Part shown: positions 25,277 to 33,321 of the stretch, in pieces
Position numbering within the stretch: the stretch's first letter is position 1
Layout of the letters: every line of letters starts with the position of its first letter
DNA from: JAJTCH01 sp040386195
GTDB lineage: Bacteria; Pseudomonadota; Alphaproteobacteria; Rickettsiales; UBA1997
Assembly (NCBI GenBank): GCA_040386195.1
Contig: JAZKFV010000019.1
Span: 1-43,608 of the forward strand
Reading direction: 5' to 3'
Length of the DNA stretch: 43,608 nucleotides
The notes under the pieces: generated by a model
Databases searched by the model: none
Seen by the model: the letters and a program-made list of their open reading frames with translations, nothing else
What the model was told of the DNA's origin: nothing
Position numbers and translations under genes: made by a program

Positions 25277-26698
25277 TTAACAACTTGCTTTAGCAATAAA
25301 CTCTTTAATATCTTCCAAATTATTTTCCATAATCACCATTTTTTCTTTTTTAGTCATCAGCCCAGATAAAAATTGCGGCAATTCTTTTGGCTTCAAGCCA
25401 GCTTTTTCAATAGCTTCTGGAAATTTGGCAGGATGTGCAGTTGCTAAAGTAATTATCGGCTCATTATCATAATCTTTGCTGCCCATATATCTTCTAGCGG
25501 CGCCAATGCCAATAACGCTATGCGGATCAATAGTCTCGCCGGTTTCTTGATAAAGTTGTTTGATCAAATTGCAAGTTTCAGCATCATCAATTGAGTGAGA
25601 ATCAAAATCTCTTCGGATGTTTTCTAAAATTTGAGGCTCAACTTTGAGCGTGCCATTTTGTTCAAAATTTTTCATCAAAATTGCCAATTCTTTAGGACGA
25701 CCAGAATCTTGATAAGAGTTGAATAATAAACGTTCAAAGTTACTGGAAACTTGAATATTCATACTTGGCGATAAAGTATCAATCAAAGATTTGCGGCTAT
25801 AATCATTATCTTTGATAAAGCGAGTAAGAATATCGTTACTATTAGTGGCGATAATTAATTTTTTGATTGGCAGACCCATTCTTTTTGCCAAATAGCCGGC
25901 GTAAATATCACCAAAATTTCCGGTTGGAACTGAGAAAGAAACTGGGCAATCTTGGCTAGCGCCAAGTCTTAATGCTGAGTAAAAATAATAAACAATTTGC
26001 GACATAATTCTTGCCCAGTTAATAGAATTAACCGCGACAATTTTTTTACCACCAAGAAAATCTTGGCCGGAAGATTGCAACATAAACATCTTTTTAACAA
26101 AGGCTTGGCAATCATCAAAATTTCCTTTCACGGCAATGTTATGAACATTACAATCCAGAACTGTTGTCATCTGACGTCTTTGCACATCGGAAACGCGGTT
26201 ATAAGGATGAAGGATAAAAATTTCAGCATTATCGCAAGCCTTGCAGCCCATAATTGCTGCCGATCCGGTATCGCCGCTAGTTGCGCCGATAATTGCAACT
26301 TTTTGACCACTTTTTTTTAAAAAATGATCCAGCAAATTACCCAACATTTGCAAAGCAAAATCTTTGAAAGCCAAAGTTGGTCCATGGAATAATTCCAAAA
26401 GATATTCATTGGAGCTAATTTGTTTTAACGGCGCGATAGCATCGTGAGAAAAGGTTTGATAAGAACGATTAATAATATTTTTTAAATCAGCATCACTAAT
26501 TTCGCCGCCAATAAAAGGATGAATAATTTTATAAGCCAAATCCGCATAATCCAGTTTTGCCATTTCTTTCATCTGCGCCGCAGAAAATTTTGGCAAAAAT
26601 TCCGGAACATAAAGCCCACCATCTGGCGCTAAACCTTGCAATAGAATATTTTCAAAACCCATCGGATCAGCGTTTTGTCTAGTGCTAATATATTTCAT
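25277..26698 (-). CDS. thrC: Threonine synthase
   Basis: A 473-residue PLP enzyme converting O-phosphohomoserine to threonine. The N-terminus MKYISTRQNADPMGFENILLQGLAPDGGLYVPE is typical (given here only as a class description: KYxSTR then APDGGLYVP). The PLP-binding lysine is in FKDFALQ and the phosphate-binding stretch is ATSGDTGSAA. The full length and intact motifs argue for a functional enzyme. No other threonine-pathway genes are in the window. Retention of thrC is notable in such an AT-rich, apparently reduced genome. It is divergent from rppH with about 140 bp between them. Confidence 0.95.
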   Translation of the reverse strand: MKYISTRQNADPMGFENILLQGLAPDGGLYVPEFLPKFSAAQMKEMAKLDYADLAYKIIHPFIGGEISDADLKNIINRSYQTFSHDAIAPLKQISSNEYLLELFHGPTLAFKDFALQMLGNLLDHFLKKSGQKVAIIGATSGDTGSAAIMGCKACDNAEIFILHPYNRVSDVQRRQMTTVLDCNVHNIAVKGNFDDCQAFVKKMFMLQSSGQDFLGGKKIVAVNSINWARIMSQIVYYFYSALRLGASQDCPVSFSVPTGNFGDIYAGYLAKRMGLPIKKLIIATNSNDILTRFIKDNDYSRKSLIDTLSPSMNIQVSSNFERLLFNSYQDSGRPKELAILMKNFEQNGTLKVEPQILENIRRDFDSHSIDDAETCNLIKQLYQETGETIDPHSVIGIGAARRYMGSKDYDNEPIITLATAHPAKFPEAIEKAGLKPKELPQFLSGLMTKKEKMVIMENNLEDIKEFIAKASC

Positions 26699-26839
26699 AA
26701 TTATTGTTGTTGTAATTAAATATTTGATTTTGAAAGGTCGCTAACATAACATAGCTGGAATTTTCGAAGGCAAGAAAATACTCAATTTATCAGTTAAGTC
26801 AAAACAAAAATTTGACAAAGCAAATTTGGCAAAACAAAA

Positions 26840-27319
26840 ATGAACTCTCCAGAAACAAAACCGGATCATTTATATCGCAGTGGTGTTGGTATTGTTGTGA
26901 TCAACTCTGACAAAAAAATTTTTGTTGGCAAAAGAATCGATAACCATTCCGACGCTTGGCAAATGCCCCAAGGCGGTCTTGATGCCGGCGAAGATGAAGA
27001 TAAAGCAATGTTTCGCGAATTAGCCGAAGAAACCGGCATTAAAGAAGTTCGAGTTTTATCAAAAAGTTCAGGTTATTTTTATTATAATTTGCCTTACAAA
27101 TTACAAAAAAAATTTTGGGGTGGAAAATTTTTAGGTCAAAAACAAAGATGGTATTTGGTTGAATTTTTAGGAGATGACAAAGCCGTTAATGTTGCCACCG
27201 AAGATCCTGAATTTTCAGAATGGCGATGGATCACCAAAGACGAAATTGTCAACGTAATCGTCTCTTTTAAAAAGGATCTTTATCTTGATGTTATTAATGA
27301 ATTTAAGGATTACTTATAA
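26840..27319 (+). CDS. rppH: RNA pyrophosphohydrolase RppH (Nudix)
   Basis: A 159-residue Nudix hydrolase that removes pyrophosphate from the 5' end of mRNAs and so triggers decay. The Nudix box is complete: GGLDAGEDEDKAMFRELAEETG (described in short: G-x5-E-x7-REL-x-EE-x-G). Family features YRSGVGIVV at the N-terminus, WQMPQGG before the box and the late FSEWRW motif identify RppH/IalA rather than a generic Nudix protein. Its stop overlaps the holC start by 1 nt (TAATG), indicating translational coupling. Confidence 0.93.
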   Translation: MNSPETKPDHLYRSGVGIVVINSDKKIFVGKRIDNHSDAWQMPQGGLDAGEDEDKAMFRELAEETGIKEVRVLSKSSGYFYYNLPYKLQKKFWGGKFLGQKQRWYLVEFLGDDKAVNVATEDPEFSEWRWITKDEIVNVIVSFKKDLYLDVINEFKDYL

Positions 27320-27756
27320 TGGAGATAAATTTTTACCAAGTTGACGATGTTATCTACAAATCAATCGCACCTTTATTAATCAAAGTTTTGGACGAAAATA
27401 AAACCGCTCTAATTCTTTGTCAAAACGAAGCGCAGGTCGCTGAAATTGATGGCGGCTTGTGGAGTTTTAGCAAAACCAAATTTGTTCCTCACGGCACCAA
27501 AGCTGATAAAATAGATCATTTAAAACAGCCAGTTTTTATCACCAGCAGCGCAGAAAATCTTAATCAAGCTCAATATTTATTAATGCTCCACGAAGCAGAA
27601 GAAGAGTTCTTAAAACAATTTGATAAAATATTTTATTTTTTCAGCAGCGGCGATATTGCTGATGCGCGCAAATTATGGGCAAAATATAAAAAACAATCTT
27701 TCACCTTAAATTTTTATAAAAAAAACGACGGCGCTTGGATTAAGATTGATCTGTAA
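27319..27756 (+). CDS. holC: DNA polymerase III chi subunit
   Basis: A 145-residue HolC-like protein, the clamp-loader accessory subunit that bridges the polymerase III complex to SSB. The fold is visible in INFYQVDD, LLIKVLDENKTALILCQNEAQVAEID, LWSFSKTKFVPHG and the family's PVFITSSAENLNQAQYLLML segment. The 3' end overlaps the convergent binding-protein gene by 17 bp. rppH-holC coupling is tight (1-nt overlap). Confidence 0.88.
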   Translation: MEINFYQVDDVIYKSIAPLLIKVLDENKTALILCQNEAQVAEIDGGLWSFSKTKFVPHGTKADKIDHLKQPVFITSSAENLNQAQYLLMLHEAEEEFLKQFDKIFYFFSSGDIADARKLWAKYKKQSFTLNFYKKNDGAWIKIDL

Positions 27757-28699
27757 GATCAATTATTCTCTTAGATTTCTGCTGCGACTGAATTACCAAA
27801 CTATTTATTGTCTCATCAAATAAACCAAATAAATTTTGCGCTTGCGAGTCAGTTGAGCTGACAGTGTAAGGCAGTAAAATTGCTTTGATTCTTGCCCGAT
27901 TAGCAAACCAAAAGATCGAATTTTTATCCTCAAAAGGCGCATAAAGCACCACATCTGCGGGATTAGTTTTGATTTGTCTTAAAACTTTTAATAAATATTG
28001 CGAACTAGGCGGAATAGTTCCGGGTTTTTCTTCCAATTTTGCTACCACTTTTAAACCAAGCCAATCCGCCAAATAAGCCCATTGATCATGCTCAATAATA
28101 ATCGGCATATTTTTTAAATCCTGCGCTTGAAATTCCCATCTCACAATTGCTAAATTCCATCTTTTAATAAAATTATCATAATTTTTTTGATAAAATTTAG
28201 CATTAGCCGAATCAATTGCTAAAATTCTTTTTAAAAATTCAGTGGCAATTGGCGGAATGTTGTTGGGATTAAGATGAATATGCGGATTGCCAAAAGGATG
28301 AATATTATTTTTAATCACATCATCACTTTGAACCTGCGGCACATCTAACTTTCTGACATAATCCGAAGCCATAAAATAACCGCTACCGCCAATTTGAATG
28401 TCAGGTTTGCTAACTTTTTTTAATAAATCCGGCAGCCATTTAACTTCTAAATTAGCTCCCGAACAAAATAAAATATCAGCCTTTCTTAAATCAGAAATTA
28501 TTCGCGGTTCTATTTTAACAAAATGCGGATTATCAAATTCATTCATCGCCACCACAACTTTAGCTTTATTGCCAACAATTTCTCTTGCCAAAGCTCCCCA
28601 TTCTGGTTCGCAAGCAAAGATCTGCGCCGTTGCCCAATCTTTGGCATTGGCGTTTTGAAAACAAAATACCACCAAAATAAAGGTTAAGAATTTTTTCAT
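27740..28699 (-). CDS. ZnuA/TroA-like periplasmic metal-binding protein
   Basis: About 319 residues from the ATG at 28699 (MKKFLTFILVVFCF signal peptide, cleaved near NANA-KDW); a longer TTG start is unlikely. It belongs to the cluster 9 (TroA/ZnuA) ABC binding proteins. Likely metal ligands are the His of NPHFVKIEP (this family usually has DPH here), the His of NPHIHLNP, the His of IIIEHDQW and the acidic group in YAPFEDKNS. There is no His-rich loop of the kind seen in many ZnuA proteins. The permease and ATPase genes are not in the window. It is the last of an eight-gene same-strand run with tonB/exbBD and a TonB receptor. The metal (zinc, manganese or other) cannot be told from sequence. 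Confidence 0.85.
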   Translation of the reverse strand: MKKFLTFILVVFCFQNANAKDWATAQIFACEPEWGALAREIVGNKAKVVVAMNEFDNPHFVKIEPRIISDLRKADILFCSGANLEVKWLPDLLKKVSKPDIQIGGSGYFMASDYVRKLDVPQVQSDDVIKNNIHPFGNPHIHLNPNNIPPIATEFLKRILAIDSANAKFYQKNYDNFIKRWNLAIVRWEFQAQDLKNMPIIIEHDQWAYLADWLGLKVVAKLEEKPGTIPPSSQYLLKVLRQIKTNPADVVLYAPFEDKNSIFWFANRARIKAILLPYTVSSTDSQAQNLFGLFDETINSLVIQSQQKSKRIIDLTDQS

Positions 28700-28737
28700 A
28701 AGATTTGGCAAATTATTAATATTAAAAGTTTTGTAGA

Positions 28738-29232
28738 CTACTCAACTTTAAATTCAACTCGAACATCTTTAGTTGTAGCCACAAAAATTCCTAAATGTTT
28801 TTCAGGAATAAATTGCCATTTTTTTAAACTTTCTAACAATAAGAAATTTAATTTTGGATTGCTGCAAGGCTTAATCAACTCAACTGTAAAAGATCCATCA
28901 GCCGCAATATGAAAGCGGGCAATGGCATAATTTTGAAAAGCTTCATTGCGTAAATCATCGGGAATTTTTGGTAATGGTCTAAAATTTGGCGCGGCGTTTT
29001 GGTTTTGATTTTCCAAAGCTGTTGATGATTTTTCAGTTGCAGATTCTGTTTTTAATGGCGCAGAAACTGAACTATTTTTTACCGCTGATTTTGATTCAAC
29101 AATTAAATTAGCGTCAACATTAACCACCTTTTCCACTTGATGATTAGCCAAAAAAATCCACCAACTAAAACTCACAAAAACTATTATCCAAAATAAAATT
29201 GAGCCAAGCCAACTAGCCAGAGGATAGCGCAT
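28738..29232 (-). CDS. tonB: TonB-like energy-transducing protein
   Basis: A 164-residue protein with an N-terminal membrane anchor (about 9-29), a Ser/Ala/Asn-rich periplasmic linker (about 40-80) and a C-terminal TonB-type domain (about 88-164: YAIARFHIAADGSFTVELIKPCSNPKLNFLLLESLKKWQF). TonB transmits energy from ExbB/ExbD to outer-membrane receptors. The linker has few prolines compared with E. coli TonB. It starts 1 bp after exbD and is followed 38 bp later by the binding-protein gene. TolA is the main alternative, but the TonB receptor upstream favours TonB. Confidence 0.85.
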   Translation of the reverse strand: MRYPLASWLGSILFWIIVFVSFSWWIFLANHQVEKVVNVDANLIVESKSAVKNSSVSAPLKTESATEKSSTALENQNQNAAPNFRPLPKIPDDLRNEAFQNYAIARFHIAADGSFTVELIKPCSNPKLNFLLLESLKKWQFIPEKHLGIFVATTKDVRVEFKVE

Positions 29233-29233
29233 A

Positions 29234-29635
29234 TTACTCCTTTACAACAATTGCAAAATGCTTGGCGCCGCCTTGTTTGGCTTTGAGCATTGACTGAGTT
29301 ACCACGCCGTGAGAAGAATTTTGGTCAGCGTTGATAATAATCGTATCGTCAAATCCGGAACTAATCAGGGGCGAAATTTTCTGCTCAATTTGTTCAAGCG
29401 CAATTTTTGAATTATTCAGATAAAGCAAATTATTTTTATCAATTGTTAAAGTGATTTTTTTGCTAATATTTTGAACCTCTGCCTGCCCTTGCGGCAAGTT
29501 AACTGGCAGAGAATTAATTTTTTGCATCGCCAGTGACGCCAGCATAAAAGTTGCCAGCAAAAAGAACATCACATCAATCATTGGAATAATTTCGATGCGC
29601 CCTTTTTTAGATTTTCTAGCTCTTCTAATTCGCAT
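29234..29635 (-). CDS. exbD: ExbD/TolR-type proton-channel subunit
   Basis: About 133 residues from MRIRRARKSKKG at 29635, one base after the exbB stop; an upstream TTG start would overlap exbB by 38 bp and is less likely. A single membrane helix carries the proton-conducting Asp in EIIPMIDVMFFLLATFML, followed by the periplasmic domain (INADQNSSHGVVTQSMLKAKQ). With ExbB it uses the proton gradient to energise TonB. Confidence 0.92.
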   Translation of the reverse strand: MRIRRARKSKKGRIEIIPMIDVMFFLLATFMLASLAMQKINSLPVNLPQGQAEVQNISKKITLTIDKNNLLYLNNSKIALEQIEQKISPLISSGFDDTIIINADQNSSHGVVTQSMLKAKQGGAKHFAIVVKE

Positions 29636-29636
29636 A

Positions 29637-30272
29637 TTAATTATTTTTTTGTTGATCAAGTTTGATATGGTCAATCACTTTGGTACCAAGCCTTTCAAGC
29701 TCATCAAGGGTTTGATCTTGTTTGCTGGAAAAATAATTATAAGCAAAAAGCGCTGCCACTGCAATTAACAAACCAAAAGCAGTTGCAATCAAAGCTTCAG
29801 CAACGCCGCCAGTCACGCCAGTTGGATTGACCAAACCTTCAGCGCCAATCACTTTAAAAGCATTAATCATACCAATAATTGTGCCAAGCAAACCCAGAAG
29901 CGGAGCGGCGGTGATAATAGTTTCTAGCGCCCACAAACCTTGTTTAAATTTTTGCTCGATAATTTTTGCCTCATCTCCCGCGCGCGATTCAACCCACCAA
30001 GCTGGTTTATTTTTATTGCTAATAATCACCGAAAAAAAGCGTCGATAAAAATTTTGTTTTGGCAATTTGTGTAATTGCTGCTCAAGGCTTGTCCAATCAA
30101 AACCAAAAGTTTCAATTGTTAAGGCAATATTTTCCGGCAATTTGACCAAGCGCCGATAAAGCAAAATTTTATCAATGATGAGTGCGCTGGCAATAATCGC
30201 TAATAAAAATAGCGGATACATTGCACTGCCACCGAGAGTTAGGATATTTATAGTTTGCTGAAAGTTTGTCAT
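29637..30272 (-). CDS. exbB: ExbB/TolQ-type proton-channel subunit
   Basis: A 211-residue protein with three membrane helices: about 16-32, then the pair in the second half containing the conserved APLLGLLGTIIGMINAF and GVAEALIATAFGLLIAVAALFAYN. The thin spacing to exbD (1 bp) and the receptor gene upstream (27 bp) support assignment as ExbB rather than TolQ. It sits fifth in the same-strand metal-uptake locus. Confidence 0.93.
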   Translation of the reverse strand: MTNFQQTINILTLGGSAMYPLFLLAIIASALIIDKILLYRRLVKLPENIALTIETFGFDWTSLEQQLHKLPKQNFYRRFFSVIISNKNKPAWWVESRAGDEAKIIEQKFKQGLWALETIITAAPLLGLLGTIIGMINAFKVIGAEGLVNPTGVTGGVAEALIATAFGLLIAVAALFAYNYFSSKQDQTLDELERLGTKVIDHIKLDQQKNN

Positions 30273-30299
30273 ATGTTTTTGGTTAGTGATTAATAAAAA

Positions 30300-32396
30300 T
30301 TAAAACGATTTCGAAACAGTCAAATAATAACCTCTTCTTGGCCCAAATTGTGGGGCGCCAATGCCAATTCCAGAGCCGTCGTGAAGTTGATAAACTTCGT
30401 CAAATAAATTTATCACCGAAAATCTGGCGTTAAATTTATTGATGATTGGCAAAGTAAAATCACGGCTTAAACCAAGATTTACTTGGGTGTAAGCCGGCAT
30501 TCTATTTTGGTTGGCAAAGCCTCTTCTGAGTCCATTGCCATAAATTGCATCTAAACTGTAATTAGTTTGATACCATTTATAAGCCGCTCCAAAAGACGCT
30601 GTGTAAGTTTGATTGTGGTCGGGAGTGACATAATTATTGGCAATATAATCAATTTCATCCGCGCCAAGCAAATACTGGCTTGAGACCACATTTTTAGCTT
30701 TAGAATCTGACCAAGCAAAATTGAAATAAGCCGAGAAATTATCTTGGTTATAATCAGAGCTAAATTCCAAACCATAAACTTTGGCTTTTTGATAATTAAA
30801 AGGCGTGAAGATTAAAGAAGAACCAAATTGGCCTTCGTCGAGCAAATCTTTAATATCCTTATAATAGCCGTCCAAGCCAATGTTTATATGTTTGGTTAAT
30901 TTGTGATTAACACCAATATCGTAATAGTTGGTGCGTTCTGGTCGAACTTTATCATTAATTAAATTTTCCGATTCATTGCTGGTGCCAACAAATTCAGCTA
31001 GCTTCGAGCTAGAGATTAACTCGCTTGGTGGTGGGGTGAAATATTTTGAATAGCCTAAATGAAATTTAGTATCTTTGCTCAATTCATAAACCGCACCCAA
31101 TCTTGGGCTGAGTTGATTAGCGGTTATGTTGGAATTTAGAGCGTCAAATCTCGCGCCATAATTGATAGTTAATTTATCAATTGCCTTCCACTCATCTTGC
31201 AAATAAACACCATAAAGCCTGGTGTTTTGGTTGCTCAAATCGGCAATTGAGCGAGCTATGTCGCTGGTTTGATCGCCATCAGAATCAACATCAAAAACCG
31301 CAGTATTTCTATCACTTTTGGTGTTTTCGTCACTAACAAATAAACCCGAACGCAAAGTGTGGGCTTGATTAATTTGATAGCTAAAATCAGCTTGCAAACC
31401 ATTCACCTGACTAACATTATCAATACTGGAAGCTGCACCGTTAAAAGCTAAATCACCATTAAAATCGGGTTTAAATTTTAAGTTGCTGCGTCTGGAAAAT
31501 AAGGCGAGTTGATAATCCAAACCATTTTCTAAAACGCCCTGCAAAGACACAACGCCATATTGATTGGCCTCTTTTTGATTCTCGTCTAAATTGGCAGAAT
31601 TAAAATTATCTTTGGAATTGCCGTTAACATCAAAAGTTGGAGTTTGATTGGGATTATTAGGAATTTCAAAACGGTTGGTGGCATTGCCCATAATCACATT
31701 TAAACGGCTGGTGTCGCTGAGCAAATAAGAGAAATAACCAAACTGTTTATCTTGTCTGGTAAAGTTATGAATTGAATTTTTACTCGAAGTTGGCGATTCA
31801 ATTCCCAAATCATTTTGTAAATAAGAAGCAGTTAAATAATAATTAAATTTGCCACTCGACCCAGAAAATTCCTGATTGCCGCCAACTGTATTATTACTGC
31901 CAACCGTAAATTCACTGCGACCGCCATTTTCAAAAGAACCTTTTTTAGTTTGAATATCAACCACACCAGCAGTGCGATAGCCATACTCAGCAGGAAGTGC
32001 GCCGGTCAATAAATTTACATTATCAATAAAATGAGTGTCCAAAACCTGCCCAAAACCACCAATTGCTTCAGGAATTATGATGCCGTTGATGCGATATTGT
32101 AAGTTGCTGTGATCATTGCGGATGTGTAATTGCCCACCAGAATCTTTAGCAACTCCGGGCGCTTGCAACAATAAATTATTCACCGAAGTCACACTTCCCA
32201 TTGCACTATTTTTAATATCTTTTTGATTAAAAGAATAAGAGCTGGTGCCAGTTTTGGTTGATAAATTATTTCGCGATTTATCAAGTTTGGTGGCGGTGAT
32301 TTGGTAATTATCAACTTCAGAATCGGCGTGGGCTGAAGCTGTAAATAAAGACTGCATCACTAAAAATATAGCCAAAAATAAATTGGATTTTTTCAT
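30300..32396 (-). CDS. TonB-dependent outer-membrane receptor
   Basis: A 698-residue receptor: signal peptide (about 1-24, ASAHA), an N-terminal plug domain (about 45-155, with LLLQAPGVAKDSGG, IRINGIIIPE-like segment and TGALPAEYGYRTAGVVDIQTK), then a 22-strand-type barrel ending in YYLTVSKSF with the C-terminal Phe required for BAM. A TonB box is probably near DNYQITATKL (about 29-38). No siderophore- or heme-specific residues stand out. The surrounding genes (Cys-rich CGCG protein, small Cys/His protein, ZnuA-like protein) point to metal uptake. An inverted repeat just upstream may affect its translation. Confidence 0.92.
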   Translation of the reverse strand: MKKSNLFLAIFLVMQSLFTASAHADSEVDNYQITATKLDKSRNNLSTKTGTSSYSFNQKDIKNSAMGSVTSVNNLLLQAPGVAKDSGGQLHIRNDHSNLQYRINGIIIPEAIGGFGQVLDTHFIDNVNLLTGALPAEYGYRTAGVVDIQTKKGSFENGGRSEFTVGSNNTVGGNQEFSGSSGKFNYYLTASYLQNDLGIESPTSSKNSIHNFTRQDKQFGYFSYLLSDTSRLNVIMGNATNRFEIPNNPNQTPTFDVNGNSKDNFNSANLDENQKEANQYGVVSLQGVLENGLDYQLALFSRRSNLKFKPDFNGDLAFNGAASSIDNVSQVNGLQADFSYQINQAHTLRSGLFVSDENTKSDRNTAVFDVDSDGDQTSDIARSIADLSNQNTRLYGVYLQDEWKAIDKLTINYGARFDALNSNITANQLSPRLGAVYELSKDTKFHLGYSKYFTPPPSELISSSKLAEFVGTSNESENLINDKVRPERTNYYDIGVNHKLTKHINIGLDGYYKDIKDLLDEGQFGSSLIFTPFNYQKAKVYGLEFSSDYNQDNFSAYFNFAWSDSKAKNVVSSQYLLGADEIDYIANNYVTPDHNQTYTASFGAAYKWYQTNYSLDAIYGNGLRRGFANQNRMPAYTQVNLGLSRDFTLPIINKFNARFSVINLFDEVYQLHDGSGIGIGAPQFGPRRGYYLTVSKSF

Positions 32397-32402
32397 ATTA
32401 AA

Positions 32403-32457
32403 ATTTTTCTTAAGTTAAGTAAAAGCTGAGTAAATCAGTAATATTCTTAAGAAAAAT
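32403..32457 (-). promoter_or_regulatory. Inverted repeat covering the leader of the TonB receptor gene
   Basis: A perfect 12-bp inverted repeat, ATTTTTCTTAAG (32403-32414) and CTTAAGAAAAAT (32446-32457), separated by 31 nt that contain a nested CTGA-GTAAA-TCAG hairpin. On the minus strand it starts at the stop codon of the upstream small gene and ends 6 nt before the receptor ATG, so it covers the expected ribosome-binding region. A role in translational control or partial termination inside the operon is inference. Confidence 0.45.
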
Positions 32458-32791
32458 ATGGTGGTGCGCGAGGCGAGTTGGAGGAAAGTAGAGCGGATAA
32501 TTTTAGCCGTTTTTTGAAAGCGAAAATTGTCGCTAAATAAAAAGATAGAGCCACAAAAGCAACCGAAGCAAAAGAAAAAATCTGGTTTTGCGCTACAAAT
32601 AAATCACACAAACCACATTGTTCAACAGCTTTATTTTGATCAGTTGAACTTAAAACTTTTTGATAAGATTGATTTTGAACGGCGTGGTGAGAAAAGCTGT
32701 GAACGGTTAAAAATAAAGTGCTGGCAACAAAATAAATCAACAGTAAGCAAGCAAGAAACCGATTCGGGTTAATTTTTTTGTTGAAAATCAT
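32447..32791 (-). CDS. Small membrane-associated Cys/His protein (DUF2946-like)
   Basis: About 114 residues from the ATG at 32791. Two hydrophobic segments are visible (about 12-30 and 70-90) with an intervening region containing SFSHHAV and CGLCD, and a C-terminus SPRAPPYFS. The short hydrophobic protein with a CxxC-like pair and an (R)APP tail resembles DUF2946 proteins, which often lie beside TonB receptors in metal-related loci; this is a resemblance, not a firm match. It may bind metal at the membrane. It lies between the thioredoxin-like gene and the TonB receptor. Confidence 0.65.
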   Translation of the reverse strand: MIFNKKINPNRFLACLLLIYFVASTLFLTVHSFSHHAVQNQSYQKVLSSTDQNKAVEQCGLCDLFVAQNQIFSFASVAFVALSFYLATIFAFKKRLKLSALLSSNSPRAPPYFS

Positions 32792-32841
32792 CAAACAAAT
32801 TTTGATTTATAATTTATAAAAACGGTCGACACAGTTTCATA

Positions 32842-33321
32842 TTATGGCGCTCTTGTCAATAATGATTTAATGATTTTCTCAACATTATTGATTGCAATTT
32901 GTTCCGGCAAATAAAGCTGGCTGTAATTTGAGCCATCTTTATTAATAATATAAATCATCGGCAAAGTTTTGGGATTATCAAAATTATTTATCGCAGCATT
33001 ATCAAAAATTGCAATTGGATAGCTTAAATTTTGAGCGTTTTTGGTAACACCATCAACGTTCAAACCAATTATTTCTAAGCCTTGTTGGTGATATTTTTTA
33101 TATAAATTATCCAGCTGGGTAATTTCAGCCCGACAAACTGAGCACCAATCAGCCCAGAACACCACAATAACAACTTTATTTTTCAGCGCGCTCAAATCAA
33201 AATTCTGGTTGTGAATTGTTTTTACAACCAGAATTTTTTCCGCCTGATTTTGCGCCCAACTCTGAGTTGAGTTGTGCAAAATCAGGATTAGAAATGTGAT
33301 TATTAAAAATGTAATTCGCAT
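32842..33321 (-). CDS. TlpA/ResA-like secreted thioredoxin-fold protein
   Basis: A 159-residue protein with an N-terminal signal or anchor helix (about 3-22) and a thioredoxin fold whose active site is WADWCSVCRAE (Cys at about 61 and 64), with the cis-Pro region TLPMIYII. Such TlpA/ResA/CcmG-type proteins reduce periplasmic thiols or deliver metals. Its ATG overlaps the stop of the CGCG-motif gene by 1 nt (TAATG), so the two are coupled. In this context it could keep Cys-rich metal-binding sites of its neighbours reduced; alternatively it could serve cytochrome c biogenesis (ccmF is in the window). Confidence 0.85.
   Translation of the reverse strand: MRITFLIITFLILILHNSTQSWAQNQAEKILVVKTIHNQNFDLSALKNKVVIVVFWADWCSVCRAEITQLDNLYKKYHQQGLEIIGLNVDGVTKNAQNLSYPIAIFDNAAINNFDNPKTLPMIYIINKDGSNYSQLYLPEQIAINNVEKIIKSLLTRAP

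Noticed and set aside
26812..26839. TTGACA hexamer as a -35 promoter element for rppH
   Set aside because: It lies only 28 bp before the start codon, leaving no room for a -10 element and leader, and no TATAAT-like hexamer is at the right spacing.
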